Source: Bacteroidia bacterium | Lineage (GTDB): Bacteria > Bacteroidota > Bacteroidia > B-17B0 > Aurantibacillaceae | Length of the DNA stretch: 64,000 nucleotides | Assembly (NCBI GenBank): GCA_016787785.1 | Contig: JAEUTO010000006.1 | Coordinates: 806,001-870,000, forward strand | Reading direction: 5' to 3' | Made by a program: the position numbers and the translations under genes | Shown here: one piece after another, positions 41,929 to 50,756 of the stretch | How the letters are laid out: the number at the start of each line of letters is the position of its first letter | Numbering within the stretch: position 1 is the first letter of the stretch | Notes under the pieces: model-generated | Seen by the model: the letters and a program-made list of their open reading frames with translations, nothing else | The model's database searches: none | Told to the model about the DNA's origin: nothing

Positions 41929-42789
41929 TTAGTCGATAATAATAACTAAATACTTAGACGCGCTCCAGAATTCTTTTGCGTTAATAATTTCAATTTTCTC
42001 TACCGGTTTTTCGCCAACTACTTTGTATGAGCCGCTTGGGTGAGTTGTAATGATCTTCATTTTTTTAGCACCAATATTAATTGAGGCAGTTTGTTCGATA
42101 TTTACTTTGGTAAAATACTCCTTATTAAAATCAGACTTTACTTTAGTTGTTTTGCCAATTCCAATAAAACCACCTTCTTTAGAGATCACATTTTTTTCTT
42201 TTAATTCCTTAGAAGTGCCAATTGCATAATATGCCGTATTTATCTCCTCAGTTTTTACAGCAACTTCAGCTTCAACCTCCTGGTAGTTTGTTGTTAAGTT
42301 AGATAGCTCAATGTTCAAACCTTCCATTTTTGTCTTTAGGTCAGCTATTTCGTTATCCTTTAAGTTAATGCTATTTTGCAGGTTCTCGATCATTTTCTCA
42401 AGACCTTCTAATCTTAAATTACTATTCTTTAATTTTTTAGATAATGAACTGATACGGTTCTTATTTTTAGACATTAGATCGTAAATAGCCTGAATATCTT
42501 CTTTTATCTGATCTTCTTTACTTTTTACATCACCTTGTGAACTTGCACTTGAAACGATCTTCTCTTTTTCCTTAATTGCATTTAAATTCTCTTGAATCTC
42601 GTTAAAAGATGAAATAAACTCCTGCATAGCAGCTTCTTTTTCGCTTAATTTACCATTAAGGTCTCCGTTAACACTTTGTAAGCTGTCAGCCAATGGGTTG
42701 GCTTCTTTTTCCTTATCGCCGCAAGAGGTAAAGTTTAAACTTCCAATTGTAAGTAAAATACCGGCGGCTAAAATTTTAAATAATTTCAT
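41929..42789 (-). CDS. Coiled-coil lipoprotein (286 aa)
   Basis: A signal peptide with lipobox FTSC (cysteine at about 23) precedes a long coiled coil (about residues 45-190), marked by heptads such as IKEDIQAIYDLMSKNKNRISSL and ENLQNSINLKDNEIADL. A smaller C-terminal domain (about 200-286) contains KVNIEQTASINIGAKKMKIITTHPSGSYKVVGEKPVEKI. It is probably a trimeric or dimeric periplasmic spacer or envelope-stress protein. No family is recognised. A TACTTTTG box lies upstream. Confidence 0.75.
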   Translation of the reverse strand: MKLFKILAAGILLTIGSLNFTSCGDKEKEANPLADSLQSVNGDLNGKLSEKEAAMQEFISSFNEIQENLNAIKEKEKIVSSASSQGDVKSKEDQIKEDIQAIYDLMSKNKNRISSLSKKLKNSNLRLEGLEKMIENLQNSINLKDNEIADLKTKMEGLNIELSNLTTNYQEVEAEVAVKTEEINTAYYAIGTSKELKEKNVISKEGGFIGIGKTTKVKSDFNKEYFTKVNIEQTASINIGAKKMKIITTHPSGSYKVVGEKPVEKIEIINAKEFWSASKYLVIIID

Positions 42790-42821
42790 TTTTATTGTTT
42801 TTTATTAATTCTTAATCGGGA

Positions 42822-42829
42822 CAAAAGTA
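42822..42829 (-). promoter_or_regulatory. Bacteroidota -7 box for the coiled-coil lipoprotein gene
   Basis: Minus-strand TACTTTTG, matching TAnnTTTG, lies 32 bases before the ATG at 42789. Confidence 0.5.
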
Positions 42830-42844
42830 ACCTAAATAAATAAA

Positions 42845-42870
42845 AAAAGACGCAAAAAAATGCGTCTTTT
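42845..42870 (-). terminator. Terminator of the bacilliredoxin gene
   Basis: AAAAGACGCA (42845-42854) pairs with TGCGTCTTTT (42861-42870) across six A residues; it lies 20 bases after the stop of the 42891-43301 gene. Confidence 0.85.
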
Positions 42871-42890
42871 AAGTATTTGTTTTTGTTTAA

Positions 42891-43301
42891 TTAACAAAAC
42901 TCGTCATAAACTGCTTTTAAATGCTCAGAAATGGCTAAAGCGTTATGGCCTTCAATATTATGGCGCTCCACAAAGTGCACCAATTCGCCATTTTTAAATA
43001 GGGCAATGGCCGGGCTGCTGGCAGGGTATGGAGAGAAGTGCTTTCTGGCCTGAGTAACAGCTTCAACATCAAAACCAGCAAAAACAGTAGTTAAATTGTT
43101 AGGCTTTTTAGCATTTTCAAGGCTTTTTTTAACTCCCGGGCGGCAAGCCCCTGCTGCACAACCGCAAACAGAGTTTACAACTACCAAGGTAGTTCCTTCC
43201 GCCTTAATAGCTTTATCTACATCTTCAGGACTTGTTAATTCTTTAAAACCTGCCGTTGTTAATTCGGCTTTCATAGGGTTTACAATTGCTTCAGGATACA
43301 T
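42891..43301 (-). CDS. BrxA/BrxB-family bacilliredoxin
   Basis: A 136-residue thioredoxin-fold protein matching the YphP/BrxA group over its full length. The active site is CGC at residues 46-48 (VNSVCGCAAGACRPG), with a further Cys at 53. The rest fits: ELTSPEDVDKAIKAEGTTLVVV, FAGFDVEAVTQARKHFSPYPASSPAI and VERHNIEGHNALAI. BrxA/B proteins reduce bacillithiol-protein mixed disulfides. This suggests the organism may make bacillithiol, but its synthesis genes are not in this window. It has its own promoter-like box and terminator. Confidence 0.92.
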   Translation of the reverse strand: MYPEAIVNPMKAELTTAGFKELTSPEDVDKAIKAEGTTLVVVNSVCGCAAGACRPGVKKSLENAKKPNNLTTVFAGFDVEAVTQARKHFSPYPASSPAIALFKNGELVHFVERHNIEGHNALAISEHLKAVYDEFC

Positions 43302-43321
43302 GATCTTATAATTTTATATTA

Positions 43322-43329
43322 CAAAGGTA
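43322..43329 (-). promoter_or_regulatory. Bacteroidota -7 box for the bacilliredoxin gene
   Basis: Minus-strand TACCTTTG, an exact TAnnTTTG match, lies about 20 bases before the ATG at 43301. Confidence 0.6.
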
Positions 43330-43438
43330 CACACAAAAATTTGTTTTATTACAGAAGCATGTTAAATGTTATTAAATAGAGCCTTTGATTTATCCTAAAT
43401 ATTACCAATTTTAATGCTGTATAAAATTACAATTCTGC

Positions 43439-43446
43439 TATATTTG
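43439..43446 (+). promoter_or_regulatory. Bacteroidota -7 box for the M16 peptidase gene
   Basis: TATATTTG, an exact TAnnTTTG match, lies 15 bases before the ATG at 43462. Confidence 0.55.
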
Positions 43447-43461
43447 CTATTCAATTAAATT

Positions 43462-46329
43462 ATGCAAAAACTACTCCTAATAATAGCGCTACTTTTAAAT
43501 GTGGCGGCTGCAACTGCTCAAAAAAACATGCCTATTCCGGGCTCAGGTAACAATACAACTTATCCTGTTCCACAATTTATAGAAGAAGTAAAAAAAGTTG
43601 GTAACGAAATAGTCATTCCCTACAAAAGATACCAGCTATCAAACGGCTTAACCATTTTAATACATGAAGATCATAGCGATCCTATTTGTTATGTGGATGT
43701 TACCTATCATGTTGGCAGCGCGCGTGAGCAGCAGGGCCGCAGTGGTTTTGCGCATTTCTTCGAACATATGATGTTTCAGGGTTCTAAAAATGTGGCTGAT
43801 GAAATGCATTTTAAATTAATTACAGAGGCAGGCGGCGTGTTAAATGGAAGCACTAATACCGACAGGACAAACTATTTTGAAACAGTGCCCAGCAACCAAC
43901 TTGAAAAAATGCTGTGGTTGGAAGCCGATCGTATGGGATTTTTATTAGACTCGGTTACTCAGAAAAAATTCGAAGTACAACGCGCTACTGTTAAGAATGA
44001 AAGAGGACAGCGTTATGATAACGCGCCATATGGATTGATAAGCGAAAAAATTGGCGAAGCTATTTATCCGCAAGGGCATCCTTATAGCTGGACAACTATT
44101 GGTTATTTAGTTGATCTGGATAGAGTGGACGTGAACGATCTTAAACGCTTTTACCTTCGTTGGTACGGACCCAACAATGCAGTTCTAACTGTTGCAGGCG
44201 ATGTAAATACCGATGAGGTTTTAATGATGGCGCAAAAGTATTTTGGGAGTATTGAAGCTGGTCCGGAAGTTAAAAAACAAATAGTACCCCCTTTTAAACT
44301 TGAGAGCAACCGTTATGTTTCTTATGAAGATAATATAAAGTTCCCACTTCTTAATTTAACTTATTTAACTGTTCCAACACATCATAAAGATGAAGCTGCA
44401 CTCGAAGTTCTTGCGCAGGTATTAACGGGCTCACAAAGCTCGCCATTCTATAAAGCTTTTATGGAAACCCAAAAAGCTGTTAATATTAACGCCTATCAAT
44501 TCTCAAGAGAACTGGGCGGACAATTTGCCCTGGTAATAGTTGCAAATGCAGGTGTTGCTTTAACCGAGACTGAAAAGGAAATAAAAAAAGTCTTAGCTGC
44601 CTGGGAAAAAAAAGGTGTTTCAGATGCTGATCTTGTAAAATTTAAAGCGTTTTTCGAGAGCGATCTTTACGAGAGATTAAGTACTGTGCAAGGCAAAGGC
44701 GCTACTTTAGCGTCTTATTATACCTTAGATAAAGATGCAAATTACATCAAGAAAAGAATAGCGGCGGTAAAAGCTATAACCAAAGCTGATGTTATGCGTG
44801 TTTACGCTACTTATATTAAAAATAAACCCTGTGTTGTATTAAGCTGCGTGCCAAAAGATAAAGGCGAGCTTAGAGCGCAACCGGATAATTGGAAAATGTA
44901 TGAGCGTGTGATAGAGAAAGAAAGCGCAGAATATAAAGATCTTACTTTTAAAGAACCAAAAGATAATTTTAACCGCTCTGTTACACCAACTGCAAAAGCA
45001 GCTGTAGCAATACAGGTACCGGATTTTTATACAACAAAAATAAACAATCTTATTCCTGTAATTGGCTTAACAGATAACGAATTCCCAAAAGTGAATATTC
45101 TAATAAGTTTTAAAGCTGGCCATCTTTTTGAACCTAAAGAAAAATCAGGAGTTTCAGAATTAATGGCCTCGTTACTGGATCAAAGTACTTTAAAAACAAG
45201 TGCCGAAGCAATTGAGAGCAAGTTAGACATGCTTGGCTCATACGTTAATATTGGCTCGGGGCAGGAAGATATAACGGTTAGTATCGAAACCAGTAAAAAG
45301 AACCTTGCAGCCACTTTAAAAATTGTTGAGGAGTGTTTGCTTCAACCAAAATTTGATCAGGAAGAATTTGATCTCAAAAAAAAGGGAATGTTGGATAATA
45401 TTAATTTCAGACAAACCAGCGCTCCCGCATTGGCTGAAGTAACTTTTAGGAAAATACTTTACGGTCCTGATCATGTTTTGGGTTACCCTGGCAATGGTAC
45501 TGTTGAAACGGCAACTAGCATTACGATAGATGACGTAAAAAATTATTATAAGAACTTAAATTCATCTATAGTTTCGGTGGCCGTTAGTGGTGCTGTTACA
45601 AAGGCTGAAGTTGAAACAGGTATGGCTTTTCTTTCAAAATTTAAACCAGGTGCGCAAATGGTTGCCGATAAAACGCCAATACCAAAAATTGAAAAAACAA
45701 AAATTTACTTTGTTGATAAGAAAAAGGCGGCGCAAAGCGAGATTCGAATTGGATACATTGCTCTTCCTTACGAAGCTTTAGGTGAATTTTACAAAGCAAG
45801 TATTATGAATTTTATGTTTGCCGATGCTTTTAGTAGCAGGATAAATTATTCATTACGCGAGGTAAAAGGTTGGACCTACGGCACACACTCTGGTTTTTCA
45901 GGAACAAAAAATGCCGGCCCGTACACTCTTGAAGGTGGTTTTAAATCAAATACAACCGATAGTGCTTTAACGGAGATCTTTAAGGAGTTTAAAAATTATA
46001 CAGCTAATGGCATTACGGATAATGAATTATCCTTTACTAAAAATGCGATTGCGCAAAGTGATGCATTAAAGTATGAATCGCCAGATAAAAAATTATATTT
46101 CATAAAGCGTGTTTTAGATTATGGCCTTTCAACAGATTATGTGGCTAAGCAAACTCAAATATTAGCTAATATTTCAAAAAGTGAGATCAACGAATTGGCT
46201 AAAAAATACTTACCTTATAACAATATGGTAATAGTTGTTGTGGGCGATAAAGCTGCCAATTTTGAAAAAGTGAAAAAACTTGGCTTCGACGTGGTTGAGG
46301 TTGATGCCAGTGGAAAAGTAATAAATTAA
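43462..46329 (+). CDS. M16 family zinc peptidase, two-domain, exported
   Basis: A 955-residue protein with a signal peptide (residues 1-19). The first half contains the inverse zinc motif HFFEH (98-102), a distal Glu in VKNERGQRYDN, and GGVLNGSTNTDRTNYFETVP. The second half (from about residue 535) is a second M16 unit with no HxxEH and an RGWT-like VKGWTYGTHSGF segment, as in the inactive half of pitrilysin-type enzymes. It should degrade peptides in the periplasm or act at the surface; no T9SS domain is present. The next gene is lpdA, 62 bases downstream. Confidence 0.92.
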   Translation: MQKLLLIIALLLNVAAATAQKNMPIPGSGNNTTYPVPQFIEEVKKVGNEIVIPYKRYQLSNGLTILIHEDHSDPICYVDVTYHVGSAREQQGRSGFAHFFEHMMFQGSKNVADEMHFKLITEAGGVLNGSTNTDRTNYFETVPSNQLEKMLWLEADRMGFLLDSVTQKKFEVQRATVKNERGQRYDNAPYGLISEKIGEAIYPQGHPYSWTTIGYLVDLDRVDVNDLKRFYLRWYGPNNAVLTVAGDVNTDEVLMMAQKYFGSIEAGPEVKKQIVPPFKLESNRYVSYEDNIKFPLLNLTYLTVPTHHKDEAALEVLAQVLTGSQSSPFYKAFMETQKAVNINAYQFSRELGGQFALVIVANAGVALTETEKEIKKVLAAWEKKGVSDADLVKFKAFFESDLYERLSTVQGKGATLASYYTLDKDANYIKKRIAAVKAITKADVMRVYATYIKNKPCVVLSCVPKDKGELRAQPDNWKMYERVIEKESAEYKDLTFKEPKDNFNRSVTPTAKAAVAIQVPDFYTTKINNLIPVIGLTDNEFPKVNILISFKAGHLFEPKEKSGVSELMASLLDQSTLKTSAEAIESKLDMLGSYVNIGSGQEDITVSIETSKKNLAATLKIVEECLLQPKFDQEEFDLKKKGMLDNINFRQTSAPALAEVTFRKILYGPDHVLGYPGNGTVETATSITIDDVKNYYKNLNSSIVSVAVSGAVTKAEVETGMAFLSKFKPGAQMVADKTPIPKIEKTKIYFVDKKKAAQSEIRIGYIALPYEALGEFYKASIMNFMFADAFSSRINYSLREVKGWTYGTHSGFSGTKNAGPYTLEGGFKSNTTDSALTEIFKEFKNYTANGITDNELSFTKNAIAQSDALKYESPDKKLYFIKRVLDYGLSTDYVAKQTQILANISKSEINELAKKYLPYNNMVIVVVGDKAANFEKVKKLGFDVVEVDASGKVIN

Positions 46330-46391
46330 TAAGGAATAATTTTCAAATCAAATAAAAGTATTTAAATTAGAACTCTATAAAACAAACAGAC

Positions 46392-47777
46392 ATGAACTAC
46401 GACATCATTGTAATAGGAAGCGGCCCGGGTGGGTATGTTGCGGCCATAAGAGCGGCGCAATTAGGATTTAAAACAGCTATTGTTGAACGCGAAAGCCTTG
46501 GCGGTATTTGTTTGAACTGGGGTTGTATACCTACAAAGGCGTTGTTAAAAAGCGCTCAGGTATTTGAGTACTTAAACCACGCAAAAGATTATGGCATTAG
46601 TGCCGATAACATTAAGGCTGATTTTAGCAGTGTTGTAAAACGTAGTCGCGATGTGGCTGAAGGCATGAGCAAAGGCATTCAGTTCTTAATGAAAAAAAAT
46701 AAGATAGATGTGATAATGGGTATCGCAAAAGTTAAAGCGGGAAAAAAAATAGATGTTACTGCTGATGGTAAAACCACAACCTACGAAGCGAAACATATTA
46801 TTATTGCAACAGGGGCACGCTCCCGTCAGTTACCTAATTTACCACAGGATGGTAAAAAAATTATTGGTTATCGCGATGCAATGGTTTTGCCAAAATTGCC
46901 AAAATCTTTGGTAGTTGTTGGCAGTGGCGCAATAGGCGTGGAGTTTGCTTATTTTTACGCAACTATGGGCACTAAAGTTACTGTGGTTGAGTTTTTACCG
47001 AACATTGTTCCGGTTGAAGATGAAGAGGTAAGCAAGCAATTAGAAAAATCTTTCAAAAAGGTTGGTATAGATATTATGGTTGATTCTTCTGTTGAAAGTG
47101 TAGATACAAAAGGCGATGGCTGTAAAGTAAATATTAAAACAAAAACCGGCAATGTAACGCTGGATGCAGAGATCGTTCTTTCTGCAGTTGGTATCGAAGC
47201 TAACATTACAGGTTTAGGACTTGAAGAAACAGGAATCAAAACAGATAAAGGCAAAATACTTACTGATAAATTTTATGCAACTAACGTGCCCGGCTATTAC
47301 GCAATTGGTGATTGTGTTGGTGGCCAAGCATTAGCACACGTTGCCAGTGCAGAAGGAATTACCTGTGTAGAGAAAATAAAAGGTATGCATGTTGATCCTA
47401 TGGATTACAATAACATCCCGGGTTGTACCTATTGTCAGCCGGAGATAGCAAGTGTTGGTTTTACAGAGAAGAAAGCAAAAGAAGCGGGATACACTATTAA
47501 AGTTGGTAAATTTCCTTTCTCTGCATCCGGTAAAGCAAGTGCTTCGGGCGCAAAAGATGGTTTCATAAAAATAATTTTTGATGCTAAATACGGCGAGATA
47601 CTAGGCGCGCATATGATAGGCGCTAACGTAACCGAAATGATCGCGGAAATAGTTGCTTTAAGAAAATTAGAATCAACAGGCCATGAATTAATTAAAACTA
47701 TTCACCCGCATCCAACCATGAGCGAAGCTATAATGGAGGCTGCAGCCGCGGCGTATGGCGAAGTAATTCATTTGTAA
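46392..47777 (+). CDS. lpdA: Dihydrolipoyl dehydrogenase
   Basis: A 461-residue flavoprotein of standard length. It has the FAD site IIVIGSGPGGYVAAIRAAQLG, the redox disulfide GGICLNWGCIPTKAL (Cys40, Cys45), the NAD site VVGSGAIGVEFAYFYA, AIGDCVGGQALAHVASAEG and the catalytic His-Glu pair in HPHPTMSEAIMEA. It is the E3 component shared by pyruvate and 2-oxoglutarate dehydrogenases and the glycine cleavage system. The gene is isolated from E1/E2 genes in this window. A terminator follows. Confidence 0.96.
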   Translation: MNYDIIVIGSGPGGYVAAIRAAQLGFKTAIVERESLGGICLNWGCIPTKALLKSAQVFEYLNHAKDYGISADNIKADFSSVVKRSRDVAEGMSKGIQFLMKKNKIDVIMGIAKVKAGKKIDVTADGKTTTYEAKHIIIATGARSRQLPNLPQDGKKIIGYRDAMVLPKLPKSLVVVGSGAIGVEFAYFYATMGTKVTVVEFLPNIVPVEDEEVSKQLEKSFKKVGIDIMVDSSVESVDTKGDGCKVNIKTKTGNVTLDAEIVLSAVGIEANITGLGLEETGIKTDKGKILTDKFYATNVPGYYAIGDCVGGQALAHVASAEGITCVEKIKGMHVDPMDYNNIPGCTYCQPEIASVGFTEKKAKEAGYTIKVGKFPFSASGKASASGAKDGFIKIIFDAKYGEILGAHMIGANVTEMIAEIVALRKLESTGHELIKTIHPHPTMSEAIMEAAAAAYGEVIHL

Positions 47778-47795
47778 GTTGAATAATTAATATTG

Positions 47796-47823
47796 AAACG
47801 CCTTACTTATCAGTAGGGCGTTT
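47796..47823 (+). terminator. Terminator of lpdA
   Basis: AAACGCCTTACT (47796-47807) pairs, with one G-T wobble, with AGTAGGGCGTTT (47812-47823), followed by T-rich sequence. Confidence 0.85.
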
Positions 47824-47856
47824 TTATTTTGAAGAAACAATTATTAAAATTTTAAT

Positions 47857-48336
47857 ATGAAAAAAATTTCGTTTGCAATTACTTTATTTGGTCTTTTGCT
47901 GTTTTCCTGTAACGGAGGAAAAAATAAAGAGACAACAATGATGGATCCTAATGAAATTTCGCCGGGACCTATTCTTGCAGACACATTAAGTTCTGTACAG
48001 TTAAAAAAGATCGATTATTTGTACGCTACATTTAAAGAAGTAGATCCAACCACGAAAGAAAAATGGATAGAAGATTTTAAAAGAGATCAGGATCCTGATA
48101 GAGAGATTGAGATTTGGGAAATGATGGCAAACGCTTATAACAGCTATTGTAAAGGAAAAGAAATTAGTCTGGATGTAAAAAAGGAAGTATTTAAATTGGT
48201 ATTAATGCGATCCGGCTCTACTGAAGAGGAAACTCTTGGTCATTTGACACTCGACTTTTTGAAACCAGAGGAAGCAAAAGAAATAATGAAAGCTTATACT
48301 TTAGAGGCAAAACCAATAAGAGTAATACAAAAATGA
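47857..48336 (+). CDS. Hypothetical lipoprotein (159 aa)
   Basis: A signal peptide with lipobox LFSC (cysteine at about 18, followed by NGG) leads into a mostly helical, acidic mature domain with DPNEISPGPILADTL near the start and LTLDFLKPEEAKEIMKAY near the end. No known family is recognised. It converges with the LD-carboxypeptidase gene with 7 bases between stops. Confidence 0.65.
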   Translation: MKKISFAITLFGLLLFSCNGGKNKETTMMDPNEISPGPILADTLSSVQLKKIDYLYATFKEVDPTTKEKWIEDFKRDQDPDREIEIWEMMANAYNSYCKGKEISLDVKKEVFKLVLMRSGSTEEETLGHLTLDFLKPEEAKEIMKAYTLEAKPIRVIQK

Positions 48337-48343
48337 TTACAAT

Positions 48344-49372
48344 CTATTGCACACTATTCTCTTCTAAAGAAATAATTCCTTTGTCAGCATCCATTGTTGC
48401 CAGTATTCCTAATGGCACAGTTAGTTTATTTTCTATATGTCCTATCATAGCGCCATAAAAAGCGGGGATCTTTAAGGGTTGAATATGTTGCAGTATCACT
48501 TCATGAAAAGTAAATGCTTTTAAAGGTTCTTCTGCCAAACATTTAGCGCATTTACCAAAAACAAAACCACTAATGGAATTTAAAATGCCACAAAGTTTTA
48601 ATTGTGTCAGCATCCTGTCTATGCTGTAAGGTTCTTCTTTAGCTTCCTCTAAAAATAGAATTTTATTTTTCCATGCAGGTAAATATACACTGCCAACTAA
48701 TGCAGAGAGTACGGTTAAATTGCCGCCAATTAATTCACCACTTATTTTACCTGAATTGATCGTGAATGGTTTGTCTTCAGTTACAGGGTTAGCAGGAAAA
48801 GAAAAAGATTTACTTGTCATTACCGCATTTGTAAAAACGGTTTTTGTAAAATCGTTCCAGCCAGAGTTACCAACCGGTCCGTGAAAAGTTACTAATCCAG
48901 TTTTTGTAGTAATGGCAAGCAACAAAGCAGTTATATCGCTAAAACCAATAATTACCTTCGGATTTTTTTGTATGACATCATAATTCAGTTTATCTAAGAT
49001 ACGCGCGCAGCCCCAGCCACCCTTCATACAAAAAATGCCTTTTATTTTTTTATCAGAAAAGAATTCATTTAGTTCATTCGCACGTAACTCATCGGTGCCG
49101 GCAAAATATCCAAATTTTTCTTTTAATGTTTTCCCCTGAACGACGTTAAAACCAAAGCTTTTTAGAATGTTTGTAAAGGTCTCAATTTGATCAGCATCCC
49201 AAACAGCTCCTGCCGGCGAAGTAATAGCAACGGTGTCTCCAGCCTTTAACGCCGGTGGTTTTATTTTAGCGGGTTGTGATAATTTTACCTGGCCAATGGC
49301 ATCTGTCGGGTTAATTAATGTAGCTGCAGCGATCAAGCCACTTGCTTTAATAAAATTTCGGCGCGAACTCAT
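48344..49372 (-). CDS. LD-carboxypeptidase (S66) with twin-arginine signal
   Basis: A 342-residue S66 peptidase. The N-terminus MSSRRNFIKASGLIAAATL carries two adjacent Arg and a hydrophobic stretch, as in Tat signals. The catalytic set is visible: the nucleophile Ser in VIIGFSDITALLLA, the Glu in FLEEAKEEPYSIDRML and the His in IGHIENKLTVPLG, with VAITSPAGAVWD near the start. The family cleaves the terminal D-Ala from tetrapeptides during cell-wall recycling, normally in the cytosol; export here would place it in the periplasm. Confidence 0.88.
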   Translation of the reverse strand: MSSRRNFIKASGLIAAATLINPTDAIGQVKLSQPAKIKPPALKAGDTVAITSPAGAVWDADQIETFTNILKSFGFNVVQGKTLKEKFGYFAGTDELRANELNEFFSDKKIKGIFCMKGGWGCARILDKLNYDVIQKNPKVIIGFSDITALLLAITTKTGLVTFHGPVGNSGWNDFTKTVFTNAVMTSKSFSFPANPVTEDKPFTINSGKISGELIGGNLTVLSALVGSVYLPAWKNKILFLEEAKEEPYSIDRMLTQLKLCGILNSISGFVFGKCAKCLAEEPLKAFTFHEVILQHIQPLKIPAFYGAMIGHIENKLTVPLGILATMDADKGIISLEENSVQ

Positions 49373-49602
49373 AGTTGTAATATTAATTTAAAGTACTAAA
49401 TATTTTTTAAAACACAATTTTCTCAAGTTGTAGAACGATATACACAGGTAGGTAAACGGTATTTCTTGTCTTTCGTTATAACATAGACAATTTACACCAT
49501 TTTCAATTTTTCCGGGCTCAGGTATGGAAATTGAACTTCTCTAAACAACATAGAACTATTTTATGACGAAAAATTCAAAAATTAACCAAAAAAAGAAATA
49601 AT
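49373..49602. other. Divergent intergenic region
   Basis: A 230-base gap between the divergent LD-carboxypeptidase and DUF2383 genes. It should hold two promoters, but no clean TAnnTTTG box was recognised; nothing else is seen. Confidence 0.3.
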
Positions 49603-50055
49603 ATGGAAACTACAAAAACGGCTACGGCCATAAATGATCTTATTATCATTAATAATGATCGCTACGAAGGATACAAAACAGCTGCTGAGGAAATTAAAGA
49701 CGCAGACCTTAAATCATTGTTCATTGATTTTAGTAATCAAAGCAAAGGATTTGCGTTAGATCTGAGAAAGTTTGTTCCTTCAGCAGAAGAGCAACCTGAA
49801 AGAGATGAAACAAAGAATACCGGTAAATTATATCGTATTTGGATGGACCTAAAATCTGCTATTACGGGCAACGATCGCAAAGCAATCTTATCGTCCTGCG
49901 AGTTTGGTGAGGATAAAGCGAAAGCAACATATGACGATGTTCTTAAACACACCGAGGATATTCCAACAGAAGCTTTGAGCGTGATAACAAAACAAAGAGC
50001 TGCAATACAAAAGGGCCACGATACAGTAAAATCATTACGCGATAGCATTGCATAA
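49603..50055 (+). CDS. PA2169 / DUF2383 family four-helix-bundle protein
   Basis: A 150-residue helical protein matching DUF2383 over its length: INDLIIINNDRYEGYKTAAEEI, FIDFSNQSKGFALDLRKFV and SAITGNDRKAILSSCEFGEDKAK. The family is ferritin-like in fold and is often induced by stress; no metal site is clearly shown here. It begins a small plus-strand cluster with a disordered protein, a lipoprotein and an outer-membrane barrel protein, which suggests an envelope or osmotic stress context. Confidence 0.85.
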   Translation: METTKTATAINDLIIINNDRYEGYKTAAEEIKDADLKSLFIDFSNQSKGFALDLRKFVPSAEEQPERDETKNTGKLYRIWMDLKSAITGNDRKAILSSCEFGEDKAKATYDDVLKHTEDIPTEALSVITKQRAAIQKGHDTVKSLRDSIA

Positions 50056-50075
50056 CAACACCTAAAAATATAGAT

Positions 50076-50276
50076 ATGAAAAACGAGAATAACCAAGACC
50101 CTAAAGAAAAGGGAACAAATAACGATCCTGGTAAAAATAACGAGGGTAACAATCCAAAATTACCCGGAACTGACCCCGATCAAACTCCCGAAAAGGAGAT
50201 CGAGGAACCACCGGTGGCTAATCCAAATAAAGAGAAGCATGATCCGGAAAAAAAGAAAATAGGCTTTAATAAATAA
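50076..50276 (+). CDS. Small disordered acidic/Asn-Pro-rich protein (66 aa)
   Basis: Only Lys, Asn, Glu, Asp, Pro and Gly dominate, and no hydrophobic core, signal peptide or helix is seen: NNDPGKNNEGNNPKLPGTD and then EIEEPPVANPNKEK. The start lies 20 bases after the DUF2383 gene and a strong terminator follows, so the coding call rests on position and composition. It may be a hydrophilin-like stress protein; this is inference. Confidence 0.5.
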   Translation: MKNENNQDPKEKGTNNDPGKNNEGNNPKLPGTDPDQTPEKEIEEPPVANPNKEKHDPEKKKIGFNK

Positions 50277-50294
50277 TCCTCTAAATATTTATAT

Positions 50295-50342
50295 ATCCGC
50301 AAGGACTCAAAAAGAATTGAGTTTTTGCGGATATTTTTTTGC
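50295..50342 (+). terminator. Terminator of the DUF2383 unit
   Basis: An imperfect long hairpin, ATCCGCAAGGACTCAA paired with TTGAGTTTTTGCGGAT, followed by a run of T, lies 19 bases after the stop at 50276. Confidence 0.85.
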
Positions 50343-50378
50343 TGGCATAAATTTCTTATTAATTCAACTAAAAAACAT

Positions 50379-50576
50379 ATGAAAAAAACTACGATTGTCC
50401 TATTTACCACGTTTTGTTTAAGTCTGGTATTTGCTGCCTGCAATGAATACAAAGACAATGAAGACAATAATGCAGCGCTACACCAGGAGATCATGCCTAA
50501 AGGAAGAAGATCTGACCTGGATACAATAACACGACTCACCGAAGGCCAAGCTGACTCCATCTCTAATCCTCAATAA
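50379..50576 (+). CDS. Small lipoprotein (65 aa)
   Basis: The ATG at 50379 gives a signal peptide (MKKTTIVLFTTFCLSLVFAAC) ending in a lipobox with cysteine at about residue 21; the longer frame to 50325 runs through the terminator and is unlikely. The mature part of about 45 residues is acidic, then basic (PKGRRSDLDTI), and short. No family is recognised. Confidence 0.6.
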   Translation: MKKTTIVLFTTFCLSLVFAACNEYKDNEDNNAALHQEIMPKGRRSDLDTITRLTEGQADSISNPQ

Positions 50577-50756
50577 ACTTTTTTTAGTAAAATTTTATAC
50601 ATAATAGTATTTCCCCCTTCTGAGGCGGTAAGTCTACACGTTTAAAATAATTGGCACAGTTAAGAAAGTTGAAATCCAACATGATCAAGAATAACCAGTT
50701 GGTATATTATTTTGATAGCTTTTAATAGAAAGAAAATAAATTTAAAAATACATATC

